Under the pieces are notes generated by a model, which saw nothing but the letters and a program-made list of their open reading frames with translations, made no database searches and was not told the DNA's origin. From Tillus elongatus (taxonomy: Eukaryota; Arthropoda; Insecta; Coleoptera; Cleridae), in the NCBI GenBank assembly GCA_964006375.1, contig OZ023262.1, forward strand, positions 93,631,654 to 93,695,653: a stretch of DNA of 64,000 nt. Direction: 5' to 3'. A program made the position numbers and the translations under genes. Shown in pieces: positions 46,931 to 61,756 of this stretch. Each line of letters begins with the position of its first letter. Positions within the stretch are counted from its first letter, which is position 1.

Positions 46931-47990
46931 AAACAGAATTTTAGATCTAAGATATTTAGAATCATTCATCCTTTGATTGCGCTAACTTGGTTAGTCAAAC
47001 GATCGTCAGCTTTTTAAAATGTGTTGTGATTTGGGTCTCTAACTGTACTTATCAGTGCCTGTCACATGTTGCAATCTTCGCTTGGTCAGATAGATTTGAC
47101 AGTTTTCCTCAAGTCTTGTATTATTTATAACCTTTCGTCTACCTGCCTCGTTATCAGTGTAATTCGTCGGGTTGGTTTATTTAATCAGACGCTTTCGTAA
47201 CGGTACTTACAGGATTAGGGCGATTAGAGGTATTTGTTTAGCCAGGTAATGGGGAAGTTACATTTTTTAAGTGGCAGATTAAAGACTATACCTAATTAGT
47301 TTTAAACTTATCGACGGGAAAAGAAAATATAACGTCATATAGCAACTATTCGAGTGTTAAAGGAACAAAATACATAGACAAAATAAATTCCCGCTCATAA
47401 CACGCTGCACGTATAAATATTGAGTAGGCGGAAGCTATTGAAGTAGAGCTAATAGTACAAATGAAAATTGTTTTGGAACTAATTGTCTCATTAGGCTGGA
47501 GAACGTGATACCATAACATGCGCTTGTGTCAGCTGAGCATAAAACCTATAAAATCAATCCTACATTCCCTGTCCTCTTTGGCGTAAATATTGCATCACCT
47601 TATTTCACACGAATGTTTGTAATTTCATCTAACCTCGTTACCTATTTGTATTACCAGCAACCTCGTATCATCTGCACCGGAACATTAATTACAAGTTTAA
47701 TTGCATGTCCTGGCAGATAAACGGCTAAATTAAATTTTCGAGTCAGCTGAAATCATTCCGAGCCGACATCAAATACAGTTTATTTAATATGTGTAATATG
47801 ATTATATTTTGTAATCAGCCTTGTTGGGATTATATAAATATTTAGTGAAAATGGAAATATCGATGAGCTTTAACAATGTATCTGGTGGTCTTTGTGGTAT
47901 GAATATATACATGTAATGAAAAATTACGCAGAATATTTAGACTAAATGAACATAAACTATTCATGGATATCGTAATGTGATATTTGCAAA
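46931..47990. other. Apparently single-copy DNA
   Basis: No match to window repeats. 47160-47800 is less AT-biased and contains two TCAGCTGA E-box palindromes (near 47528 and 47742) and several TAATTA-type sites. It could be a regulatory element of the host gene, but this cannot be shown from one sequence. Confidence 0.35.
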
Positions 47991-48334
47991 ACTAGAAAAA
48001 GGTCTGGACGCAGCAAGTGCGTAATGGTAACGATTTTTCGTAAAAATGTTTTTCAGGGCAAATATTTCTTGTTTTTAAAAGGATATTTAGTTGAAAGTAT
48101 AACCTATATAGTACTAAAAATGTATCATATTTCATCAAAATAGCTTTGTGTTTCAGAAAGTAGAAACATTTTCCGAAAATAAACTTAAGAAGTTCCAGGA
48201 AAAACTGGTCCGATTTTCTTGGCCTACGAACCTATTTACACACCTGCCAAGATATAGTTATTCGCAAACAACTTTAGGACCAAAATTGAAAAAAAAAATG
48301 AAAACTGGCAAAAATTTCTTTTACACAAATTCAC
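47991..48334. repeat. F1 copy, 5' part, interrupted by a SINE
   Basis: Motif at 48008-48022, then the conserved internal blocks (ATCATATTTCATCAAAATAG, CCGATTTTCTTGGCC) up to the SINE target duplication. Confidence 0.7.
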
Positions 48335-48691
48335 AAGAACCTCGGTGGTTCAGGGGTAAGAACGTGTGCCTCTGAACCGAAGGGTACTGGGTTCGATCCC
48401 AGGGTACTCCTTTTACTTTTTCAGTAAAAACTGTAACATTAACATCAACCGAGGTTCTGGCAATGCATTTGAGCAAGTTGAATGTCTGCACGTTCCGCCC
48501 TTCGGAGGGGGCGTAAAGCCGTCAGTCCCATGGCCATGCAATGTTGGGCACATTAAAGATCCCTACCTTCCCTATAGAAAGGCAGGGGTTCGCCAAAATC
48601 TCCAGGATAGTGAGTTGAAACTGCTCCCTGGCTTCGGTGATTGGCCATAGTCGCGGGAATAGGCCGACGTTAAAGAAACAAAACACACACA
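48335..48691 (+). mobile_element. tRNA-derived SINE, complete, 13-bp target duplication
   Basis: 357 bp, flanked by TACACAAATTCAC at 48322-48334 and 48692-48704. The tRNA-like head has an A-box TGGTTCAGGGG (48346-48356) and a B-box GGTTCGATCCC (48390-48400), the spacing of an internal RNA polymerase III promoter. The tRNA-unrelated body contains TTCCGCCCTTCGGAGGGGGC and CAGGGGTTCGCCAAAATC. The 3' end is TTAAAGAAACAAAACACACA. Two more copies are at 8602-8805 and 31785-32110. It must be mobilised by a LINE; the partner is not identified. Confidence 0.92.
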
Positions 48692-48704
48692 TACACAAAT
48701 TCAC

Positions 48705-48922
48705 CGTTTTTTGTTTATATAAATTGCCATTAGTCATTACTAAATAATTTATTAAGTTATTGTGAAAAAAGTCTGGACGCAGCAAATGCGTTATGGTAGT
48801 GAATTTTCTTTAAAATGTTTTTAATAGCAAATGTGTGTTTTTTTTAAGAAAGCAGGCATCAAATTTGGTTACCAGTATAACCTATATAGTAAAAACAATG
48901 TGCCCTGTTTTATCAAAATAAC
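48705..48922. repeat. F1 copy, interrupted by the Mag-like Gypsy element
   Basis: Motif at 48777-48791. The sequence runs to TATCAAAATAAC and resumes after the retrotransposon at 53563 with ATAACTTTATTG, so the pre-insertion F1 sequence can be recognised. Confidence 0.75.
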
Positions 48923-49152
48923 TGTTATGTTACTAACTGTACGCATTAAAGGTTTTGATATTGGTTTATTAATTAATATTAAATTGGAAAGTTAAATGAA
49001 TAGAAGTAGTTTTACATTGCCATTTTTTATATCTCTGACATCACATCGACCTTGGTGTTCTTCTTTAATGCTGGCTGTCAATGCAACCATAGAACCTCCT
49101 GCTTAGGCAACACTCTATTGTTGAAAAGTCAATACAACACACTAACACAACA
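48923..49152 (-). repeat. 3' LTR of the Mag-like element (230 bp)
   Basis: On the minus strand it starts TGTTGTGTTAGTG and ends AACATAACA. A polypurine tract (AAAAAAAGGGGCG, 49153-49166) precedes it. Confidence 0.93.
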
Positions 49153-49224
49153 CGCCCCTTTTTTTAACAAAATTGTTTACAATAAAACAATAAAGGAAAA
49201 AGACAAAATAATACAATATTAGTT

Positions 49225-51711
49225 CTAGTCATCCTCTGAAAAGCTAAACCTCTTTGGTTTGACTACTCTTCTGCCACTACGAGTTGTTATTACTGGATTA
49301 TCAGAATGTGGTTCAGACTGGCGACCAGGAGATGGGGATACTTTATGATCTGAATTAGGTGAACTTAACTGAGCATTCTCCCTCTTAGGTGACCTCTGTC
49401 CATTTGAACTAGGTTTAAATAAATGAGTTCTATTTCTCCGATAATCAACTCCATCGGGAGTTCTTACAACATATGATTTTGGCATCGGACCTGTTTGTAC
49501 AATTGTAGCAGGTGACCATGGGGACTCAGGAGTTTTCTTATAATAAATATCATCACCTATAGACAAAGGCGGTAACCTTTTGGTATGACGGTCATGGTAA
49601 TACTTCATTCTATTTGCCCTCCCCCTGACAAATGTATTATAATTATTGTAATCAATAACTTTTGGTTTTAAAATAGATTCCTTCATTGGAACTTATGTTC
49701 TTAAATTTCTTGACATTAATAGTTGTGCTGGGGAATAATTACCATCTTGTGGTGTAGTGCGATATTGCAAAAGAGCAATATATGGATCTGTGTTGGTTTC
49801 ACGACATTTATTGAATAATTTTTTTACAGTAGCAACTGTGCGCTCCGCAAGACCATTGCTTTTTGGATAATTAGGACTAGACGTATGATGATTCTTTAAC
49901 AAAATTTTCAAAATATTTTGAGTTAAAAGGTGGGCCATTATCAGAGACTATTATCATTGGAATACCATGCCGTGCAAACACAGACTTTATACGATCCACC
50001 ACTTCTCTCGCATTGACTGAATTTACTGGTACAATTTCAAGATATTTCGAAAAATAATCTACAATTAGCAAATATGTGACTTTGTTATAATAAAAGAAAT
50101 CCATAGCTACTTTTTGCCATGGTAAAGTGGGTGAATGATGAGGTAACAATGGTTCAGCAGTATTAGCATTTCTATATTTTATACACGCTGGACATTGTTC
50201 AACCATGTTTTTTATGTCTGATGAAATATTTGGCCAATAAACAACAGTACGTGCTTGTTTTCGACAGCGATCTATACCTAAATGGCCTTCATGAATAATA
50301 TTTAAAATTTGTTTTCTAAGTGAAACCGGAATTACCAATAAATCATTTTTGAAAAGAAGACCATCAATTGTATGTAAATCATGTCGCATATTGAAATATG
50401 GCTTAAGAGACTGCTTCAATTTGTTCTTTGACTTTGGCCAATCATTCTGACAATAGTCAATAATAGTTTGTAAATCAATGTCTTTTTCTGTTTCTACTTT
50501 TATTTCTGTTATTTTTGCAGGTGTGACAGCTAAGTTATTTACAAATAAATTCATATGAATATGTAATTCTTCCTCACTCGACTCACTAGGTTCAGAAGGT
50601 TCGACTGGTGCACGACTTAAGGTATCAGCAATGTACAGATGCTTACCAGGCTTGTAAGTTACATTTAGGTCATACTGTTGCAAGTTCAACATCATGCGTT
50701 GTAATCTTGCTGGTACTTGAGACAATGGTTTCTTAAAAAGTGTGACCAAAGGCATATGGTCCGTTTCTACTTGAACTGTACGCCCATATACATATTGCCT
50801 GTACCTAGTGCATCCAAATTGTATTGCATAAAGCTCTTTCTCAATTTGAGCATAGCGGGACTGACATTCGTTTAAGGCTTTTGACGAATAAGCAATTGGC
50901 TTTCTATTTTGTAAAATTACAGCTCCCACTGCAAATTTTGAGCTATCAACAGACAATGTTATAGGAATTTCTGGTTTAAAATAAGTTAAGACTGGTACGT
51001 GACTTATAATTTTCTTTAAATTATCGAACTCATATTGATGTTCGGCTTCCCAATGAAAAACTACATTTTTCTTTAAAAGTTGTCGCAAGTGTATAGTTTT
51101 ATCAGCTAAATTATCTATATAAGAACCAAGATAATTGACCATTCCTAAAAATCGTTTTATATCAGACACATTCGTAGGCTTTTTTAACTCAGTAATAGCT
51201 GTAACTTTTCTTTGATCAGGGTGCATGCCATTCTCATTGAAGACATGTCCCAAATAATATACTTCAGACATTAAAAAATGACATTTATCCGCATTTAATT
51301 TTAAATTGACTTGATGTGCCCTATCAAGAACCTTTCTCAAAATTTCATTATGACCTTCTAAACTATCACTAAAAATTAAAATATCATCAAGGTAAATGAA
51401 AACACCTTGAATATCTGAAAATAAATCTGTCATGGTCTTATGAAAAATTTCAGGAGCACATGACACACCATATAGGAGACGCAAGAATTTGTAGCGTCCA
51501 AAAGGTGTTGAAAATGTACACAAGTTGGAACTACTCTCATCTAGTTTGACCATCCAAAAACCGGAGTGTGCATCTAAAGTAGAAAAATATTTAGAGCCAG
51601 ACAACTTTGCACGTATTTCCTCTACAGTAGGAAGTGGATAATGACAACGTTTAATTGCTTTATTTAAATTTCTAGGGTCCAAGCATACCCTTAGAGACTT
51701 ATTTTTTTTTC
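49225..51711 (-). pseudogene. pol: pol (RT-RNase H-integrase) of the Mag-like element
   Basis: From 51682 down, RT begins MDPRNLNKAIKRCHYPLP and contains IYLDDILIF. RNase H (LSVDSSKFAVGAV), a chromatin-free linker with ADTLSRAP, the integrase zinc site (HEGHLGIDRCRK...CPACIKY) and core motifs AMDFFYY, SDNGPPF and GLAERTV follow. The last part (49225-49686) is the integrase C-terminal region (SPWSPATIVQTGP). Lesions are a shift in an A9 run at about 51703-51711, a second shift at about 49890-49900, and an in-frame TAA at 49693-49695. The frame otherwise stays open for over 600 codons, so inactivation is recent relative to overall decay. Confidence 0.9.
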
Positions 51712-53217
51712 AACTATAACTAATGAATTCACCCATTCACTAGGACCATCTACTTTAGTAATGACTTTAAGAGATATCATTCGTGTAAGCTCTTCTTTCA
51801 ATCTGTCATAGAGCATGAATGGTATTTTTCTCGGTGGATTAATAACCGGACAGATATTTGAATGAATATCTATATGACACTCTCCTGGTAGACAACCTAA
51901 ACCTTCAAATACATCTTTATAATCATTTACTAGGCTTTGATGACTTACAGAGAATACTTTTCTGATTAACCCTAATTTTTCACATGTAGGTAACCCCAAT
52001 ATTGCATGACAATTATTTTCAGCAATATAAAATTCTATATGAGCTACAATACTCTTATTAATTACACATTTTATGACTGTACTTCCTAAAATAGGGATAG
52101 CATCTCCAGAAAATGACTTAAACTTTACATAAGTTTGTTCAATTACATTATTAATTTGTAACTTTTTGAACTCTACTATAGACATTATATTGGCTTCAGC
52201 TCCTGTATCTAAATTACATCTGACAAGTTTATTATTTACTAGAATATCTATATACCACATTTTATTATTAACATTGTTTATTGAGTTTACTGACTTAATC
52301 ATGAATAAATCACAATCATTAATATTCGGATCAGAATATTGCAAATTACCTTCAGCACTAACGAACTTAACTTGTTTACTAAAACACAATTTAGCAAAGT
52401 GACCAATTTTGTTGCAATTATGACATTTAACATTTTGCGCTGGACATTTTTGTCTATGAACTTGACCACAACGAGTGCACGAATAATTGTTAACATTACT
52501 GACCTTTGACTTGGTGAATGAAACATTCTTACCCAGACGTGTATTGATGCGGCTTTGACCTTGCTTACTTGAGCCCTGTGCTGTTCTTCTATCCACCCTG
52601 TAGATTGCAGCTTCTTGACTGTTTTTGTTCAGTTGTTCTGCTTGCACCTGCGTTAACTCCATCGTTTTCGCTATTTGAATTGCTTTTTCCAAGGTTAAAT
52701 CAGTTTCTTGCAGTAGCTTTTCTTTAATGGGTCGACAGCTTGACTTTAATCCTACAATAAACATATCTCGAACGAGACTTTCACGCAGAGTTTCTAATTC
52801 ACACGTGAGACTTAAATTTTTCAAGGCTGTGAGAAATTCATCAACATTTTCTTCTGGTTTCTGAATTCATGTTAGGAAATTATGACGCTCTACTGCTAAA
52901 TTTTTTTTCGGTCTACAATGTGACTCAAATTTTTGGATTAATTCATTGTACTCACAAGTATCCATATCCAGATTAAAGAAATTGAGAATTGACAAGGCAT
53001 CCGTACCTACATAATGGAGAAATACGGCGACTTTTCTATCGTCCTCTTCTTTTTCAAAGCCACTTGCTCGCATGAAAATTTTAAACTGTTGAAACCAATT
53101 GATCCAAATATTCGACAAATTACCTTCCAAAGACAATGGCTGGACATAAGCATTTAATTTTCGTGTTGGATGCTGACTTGACTGTGTTTCTGTTGCCATC
53201 GTATAAAATGAACTCAA
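51691..53217 (-). pseudogene. gag: gag-protease of the Mag-like element
   Basis: It starts at 53217 or the nearby internal Met (MATETQSSQ). The capsid region (WINWFQQFKIFMRASG, ALSILNFFNLD) runs to an in-frame TGA at 52867-52869. The same frame continues from there to 51691. Next come two cysteine clusters (CTRCGQVHRQKC and CHNCNKIGHFAKLC, the latter a CCHC knuckle) and the protease active site NLDTGAEANIM. A single premature stop is the only defect in gag-protease. The layout (Gag-PR in one frame, small LTRs) fits K02A2.6/Mag-type elements of insects. Confidence 0.88.
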
Positions 53218-53332
53218 TTTGATTTTTAAAATTTATATTTTTACTAGACGAGGAACACGTGGACCCGTAACCTCAATTATCACGACAGACATGCATGAAG
53301 AAAACTTCACGTTACCCAGACACTTGACACCA

Positions 53333-53562
53333 TGTTATGTTATTAACTGTACGCATTAAAGGTTTTGATATTGGATTATTAATTAATATTAATTTGGAAA
53401 GTTAAATGAATAGAAGTAGTTTTACATTGCCATTTTTTATATCTCTGACATCACATCGACCTTGGTGTTCTTCTTTAATGCTGGCTGTCAATGCAACCAT
53501 AGAACCTCCTGCTTAGGCAACACTCTATTGTTGAAAAGTCAATACAACACACTAACACAACA
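53333..53562 (-). repeat. 5' LTR of the Mag-like element (230 bp)
   Basis: Differs from the 3' LTR at three positions. Immediately downstream on the minus strand, TGGTGTCAAGTGTCTGGG is the expected position of the primer site. Its first eight bases equal the tRNA-Leu site of the other element, but the donor tRNA is not assigned. Confidence 0.93.
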
Positions 53563-54469
53563 ATAACTTTATTGTTTGAATTTGTAAAAAAATATCCAAA
53601 AGTAAACTAAAACTGTTCCAGAAAAAACTGGTTTCTTGGTCAACCTTATAGGTGAATAGCAAATTGAGATAATCAAAATTTAAGCATTTAATCAAAAATC
53701 GCTAACATAACGCACTTGCTGAGTTCAGAATTTTTTCCTTACAAACATGCATTATATTTTGATGGAAAATGCCAAAATGCAATAACATGTGACCCTGTGA
53801 TTCTAGACATATTTTTTGCAGCTCAAGACACCCTATAATTAATGTAGACAATATTTTTTTCGTATTTTGTATTATAACAGATATATTGAGCTTTGTTGAT
53901 TTTTTACGAAAATTCGTAAAAATTATATACCATTAAACGATAAACTATATAGCCAAGACTACAGCCAAAGCATCAGAGAAAGAGTCTATTTGAAATTAAT
54001 TTTCTGATAATATTTTAGTTAAATGAAGTACAATGACTGTTGAAGCTAAGACTTAGGCTTTGTTAAACATTCTTCTTGAGACATTTTCTATCCGCAGCCT
54101 GTATTAGTTTCAGGTTCTCTGCCTAAATGTTGCCAATTTTGACGTTTTATATCGTGACTTTGACGTTTTGAGGAAAATCCCAATTTATTTTTCTTTAAAT
54201 GCCTATAACTTTTTTGTCTTTTAACCTACAGACCTAATTTTGCTAGGTATTTTACCTATAATGATGTAAACGTACCGAATTTGGTTGCCCTTGCTTTGTG
54301 GTTTTTGGAGATAGAGTTTTTTTTCTAAAGGAAACAGAAATTTTTTCGGGAAGACCTGGGCCGATGTTTCTGGCTAACTAACTTTTCCAAGCCACTTGCA
54401 AAATGAACGTATTCACCAAATTAAATAAAAATCGGCCTATTACTTTTTGAGTCATCGGTGTGATACCTA
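53563..54469. repeat. F1 copy (continued) and composite repeat
   Basis: Resumes the interrupted F1 sequence, with an inverted motif at 53710-53724, then the recurring blocks (GCTCAAGACACCC, TTGACGTTTTATATCGTGAC) and the pre-array block. Confidence 0.65.
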
Positions 54470-54599
<130 letters not shown>

Positions 54600-54776
54600 T
54601 CAAAATTCAGGATCTCCTCATTAGTGACTTTTTTTAAACAAAAGTGACTAAAACAACAGCAACATTTTCTTATTTCTGTGTCAATAGTCACGAGAAAAAT
54701 GAGACGGACCACCCTCCATAACATATAGATTTTGTTGTGTTTATTCTTCATCTTAATATTTAATAAATACGTTAAC

Positions 54777-54920
54777 TTAAGTAACTACATCTTCTTGAGC
54801 ATACTCTTCACGACAACAACTATCGAAAAATTTATAATGTCCACTAACACACCATATTCTTCCTCCACCACAATTCGTCAACGATCTTAATGTCATAAAA
54901 TCTGATAATCCATAGAATAA
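54777..54920 (-). CDS. Possible terminal exon encoding a cysteine-rich peptide
   Basis: On the minus strand TATTTTTTTTGGTAAAG could be a splice acceptor at about 54918. It is followed by an open frame VELFYGLSDFMTLRSLTN, then CGGGRIWCVSGHYKFFDSCC and REEYAQEDVVT, and a TAA stop at 54777. An AATAAA signal lies 32-37 nt after the stop (54740-54745). Four cysteines, one pair adjacent, suggest a secreted disulfide-rich C-terminus. No family recognised. Without the upstream exon it could also be a chance ORF. Confidence 0.35.
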   Translation of the reverse strand, partial: LFYGLSDFMTLRSLTNCGGGRIWCVSGHYKFFDSCCREEYAQEDVVT

Positions 54921-54971
54921 TTCTACACCTTTACCAAAAAAAATACATACCAACTTTGAAGGGGTTGACAC

Positions 54972-55595
54972 TTACATTGAAACCGTAATAAAATCAAGGC
55001 CTAATTGTGTTTAATTTTTCTAGGTAAATAAATATTTTTAAGGGTGTAGAATGTCAACTATTTAATCAGAAGACAAATGTAAATGAACCCATAGATCTAA
55101 ACTTCCGTTATTTTGGAGCAACATTGTGTAAAAGAAGCCAGTAATTTAATACAGTGTTGCTGAATAAAGTTTACTTACATTAAGTTCAGAATGATTGAGT
55201 ATAAATCAGAGGGTGTTTGTCCTTTCCTGGGGGTATTTATCATTATCAGTCTTCACATCTTTCAAAGTGTACCCAGAGATTCTCCTAATTGATTGAATAC
55301 ACTCACAGTCTCCGAGGTTCCCCAGGGCCTTAAGTTCTTATTGTTTTTGTGTTATTCTTTAACAGACTGTCAACTCAAACCAGAGCTAATTGTTTGAAAA
55401 GGAATTTTCACCGTTAAAGAGAATGTAGGATTCCCTGATTTCCCCATTACGTTTGACAAAAATAAGGTGTTATTTTTTGTTTCTGATAAGCTTTTTTTTT
55501 CGGATATAACATTGAGAAATAATTGGGGCAGGCACTGATACTGGCAATGCGAAGAAATTAAATGTCCCCTTAAAAAGCAAATCCCGAAAAATAAG
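54972..55595. other. Apparently single-copy DNA
   Basis: No repeat match and no credible ORF. Likely host intron or intergenic DNA. Confidence 0.4.
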
Positions 55596-56082
55596 TAAAA
55601 AGTCTGGACGCAGCAAGTGTGTAATGATAGCGAATTTTCGTAAAAATGACTTTAATTGCAGATATGTCTTGTTTTTAAGAGAAGGACATTTGGTTGGCAG
55701 TATAGTCTATATAGTAGTAACAATGTAACATATTTAATTAGGACAGTTTTGTTATTTTAAAAAGTGCAAACATTTTGCGAAAATATACCTAAAAGGTTCC
55801 AGAAAAAACCGGTCCCATTTTCCACACCGATAACTCAAAAAATAATAGGGCGATTTGGATAAAATTTGACACGTACCTTCCTTTTGTAAATCGCTTGGAT
55901 AAGTTCGTTAGTCGGGAAAATCGGACGAGGTTTTCCGGGAACATTTTGAGTTTTCATTCGAAAAAAATTTATTACTCCGGAACTAACAAAGCAAGGGCAA
56001 CCAAATTTGGTTGCAAATGAGCGCGAACTAGGACCCCGAGAACCCGTATCCGGGGTCAGTTTCAGTTTTTATATGTTTATAT

Positions 56083-56084
<2 letters not shown>
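55596..56084. repeat. F1 copy and inverted composite block
   Basis: Motif at 55608-55622, then at about 55850-56060 an inverted pre-array block and a post-array block in the order opposite to most copies, suggesting rearrangement. Confidence 0.65.
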
Positions 56085-56177
<93 letters not shown>

Positions 56178-56185
56178 TATATATG
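56085..56185. repeat. (AT)n microsatellite
   Basis: About 100 bp. The 50 bp on each side include CACCGATAACTCAAAAAATAAT, present both before (55825) and after (56191) the array. Confidence 0.97.
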
Positions 56186-57296
56186 TATCACACCGATAAC
56201 TCAAAAAATAATTGGGCGATTTTAATAAAATTTGACACGTACCTTCCTTTTGTAAATCGCTTGCACAGGTTCGTTAGTCAGGAAAATCGGACGAGGTTTT
56301 CCGGGAAAATTTTGAGTTTTCATTCGAAAAAAATTTATATCTCCGGAACTGACAAAGCAAGGGCAACCAAATTTGGTGCACAGGTTTATATCATTATAGG
56401 TAAGCGACCTACCTAAATTTATCTCTGCAGGTTAAAGGAAAAAAAAATTACAGGCATTTAAAGAAAAATAAATTTGCGTTTTCCTCAAAACGTCAAAAGT
56501 CGCGATTTTAAACGTCAAAATTGGTAATATTTAGACAATGGACCTGAAACTAGTATGAGCTATGGAACGAAAATGTCTCAACAATAATGTTTTACAATGC
56601 CTGAAGTCTTAGTATCAATCGTCATTGTCCTTCATTTTACTAAAATATTCCCAGAAAATTCATTTTAAAATAGACCCTTTCTCTGATGCTTTGGCAGTAG
56701 TGTTGGCTATAAAGTTTGTCGGTTAATGGCATATCATTTTTGTCGAATTATCGTAAAAAATCTTTAAAGCTCAATATATCCTTTATCATGCAAGTTACGA
56801 AAAAAATTGTTTACATTGATTATAGGGTGTCTTGAGCTACATCTTAAAAAAATATTTCCAAAATTACAGGATGGCCTATAAGTCGTTGGTGATTAAAATT
56901 TTTTTTTAATCTAACACGCCCTATGTTATTGCATTTTTGCATTTTCCATCGAAATATAATACATCTTTGTAAGAAATAGAATTCGGGAGGCAGCAAGTGC
57001 GTTACGGTAGCGAATTTTCATTAAATGCTTCAAATTTGAATAGCTCTATTTGCTATTTACCTATAAGGTTGACCAGGAAACCAGTTTTTTCGGGAACAAC
57101 TTAATTTTGCTTTCGGAAATTTTTGTAAATTTTCAAACAATAAAGTTATTTTGATAAAACATGGCACATTGTTTCTACCACATAGATTATACTGGTAACC
57201 AAATTTGATGCCTGCTTTCTTAAAAAAAACATATTTCCTATTAAAAACATTTTAATGAAAATTCACTACCATAACACACTTGCTGCGTCCCGAACA
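56186..57296. repeat. Inverted composite repeat and complete short F1 element
   Basis: 56186-56830 is the complement of the blocks in 57830-58760 and 15700-17500. 56989-57296 carries a plus motif and an inverted motif (57274-57288) about 300 bp apart, the same architecture as 285-600. Confidence 0.7.
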
Positions 57297-60474
<3,178 letters not shown>

Positions 60475-60531
<57 letters not shown>

Positions 60532-60540
60532 TGTGTGTGT
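60475..60540. repeat. (AT)n-(GT)n microsatellite, right half
   Basis: About 54 bp of AT followed by a short GT run. Confidence 0.95.
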
Positions 60541-61050
60541 ATGAACACAGACCTCCTCATTAGTGAATTTTTCATTTTACGAAAATTCGCTAATAAAGTT
60601 AAACTGAGTTGTAGGATTAAAATTTCTTGACGCAGCAACTGCGTTGTCGCAGTGAACTTTCATAAGAATTGTAACTACACAAGTATATGACCAAAATTAA
60701 TACCTTAAATTATAACACACCTTGAAGCTCTGTGTTAAAGGTCCTAATACATGCTTATTTAAAGAATTTTTTCGAAAGTGTTACCATCGCTGTCTCTCTA
60801 TTATCAAAAAAATATTTCAATCTTGTGTTATACCTCCTTTTCAAACAAAGTTCAAAATACAGTTTTCTATGAAGCTAAAAAATTCAAAATTGATATACCT
60901 AGCTACAGTGAACCTCTTAAAAACGAACTTGTATTACAAATTTCATTAAAGGTACGTACATTCCAAAAGGACATTTAAATGGTATTTAGAACAGGAAAGT
61001 ATCTGCCCCGATACCCCTCCAGCCTTTGGCTTATTGTGCATGCCCTTTGT
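60541..61050. repeat. F1 terminus and unrecognised flank
   Basis: CTCCTCATTAGTGAATTTTTC right block, then motif at 60630-60644 (ACGCAGCAACTGCGT). The rest to 61050 is not recognised. Confidence 0.5.
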
Positions 61051-61055
61051 CTTTT

Positions 61056-61322
61056 CTACTCCACCCATTCCAAAATCACTGTGCCTTGAACTAGTCTGCA
61101 CAGCAATTGGTAGAGTGAACTTTTGTATTGCTCTGTCTCCGGTCTAGGCTGTCTGTAGATCAGTTGTCTTTTGCGGTCCAGAGCTTTACACTCGCACAAT
61201 ATGTGCTGGGCTGATTGCTTCCCCTCGCCGCAGAGTCTCCATGCCAGGTCCCCCTCGAACCGCCCTATTTTATGCAGGTGTTTCTTGACACCCATATGTC
61301 CTGTCAAGAGGCATGTCCTCAT
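61056..61322 (-). pseudogene. LINE ORF2 C-terminal fragment
   Basis: An 88-codon minus-strand ORF reads LLTGHMGVKKHLHKIGRFEG, then WRLCGEGKQSAQHILCECKAL. This is the RNase-H-tail region with a CxxC...HxxxxC cluster found at the end of many insect LINE ORF2 proteins (R1/Jockey-like). No RT is adjacent. It is a decayed fragment. Confidence 0.75.
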
Positions 61323-61750
61323 ACAAAATATTCCTGGCTTTTAATGCTGAATAAGATTAAATGATCTAAATAGCGGCTCCCTATTTGAAAAACTCAAGTC
61401 TCAGCAGTTTTTTCATCATAATTTTGGTACTTCTTTTTCGAACCCTCCGTATCAATAATTTTATTCAAAGAATATTAAACTCCTTCCACATCTACAAGGA
61501 TATCACTCCAAAATAAATAATTATATCGTGTGTATGAGAAAAAATATCGATATGTTCCGGTCCTAAAACATCAATTTTGACATAAAAGTTCGAATATCTC
61601 AAGAAGACAAAGGCTGAGACTAATGTCATAATATACTGGGTGTCCAGTGCTTCAAGTACACCCGGAATTACCACTACTCTAAAAATATTTTAGCCAAGTG
61701 TACCTCAATCGCATTAGGACAGTAACGACCTTTTTCGTACTGATAGTTTC
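61323..61750. other. AT-rich DNA with possible mariner-like termini
   Basis: TACTGGGTGTCCAGTGC and the nearby AGTACACCCGG are reminiscent of short mariner ends, but no element could be delimited. Confidence 0.3.
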
Positions 61751-61756
61751 TCATAA

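Larger units (their letters stand above)
48923..53562 (-). mobile_element. Mag-like Ty3/Gypsy LTR retrotransposon, disabled
   Basis: 4,640 bp on the minus strand, flanked by perfect 5-bp duplications ATAAC (48918-48922 and 53563-53567). The LTRs are 230 bp (53333-53562 is the 5' LTR, 48923-49152 the 3' LTR) and I count 3 differences between them. Gag, protease, RT, RNase H and integrase are all recognisable, but there are two premature stops and two frameshifts. No env. It is clearly older than the element at 33826. Confidence 0.93.

Noticed and set aside
48337..48408. Free-standing tRNA gene
   Set aside because: The tRNA-like sequence is the head of a 357-bp unit with its own target duplication and two further copies, so it is a SINE.
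51703..51711. Programmed frameshift in the Mag-like element
   Set aside because: The shift falls inside the RT coding region at an A-run, not at a gag-pol boundary, and other lesions exist. A random indel is the better explanation.
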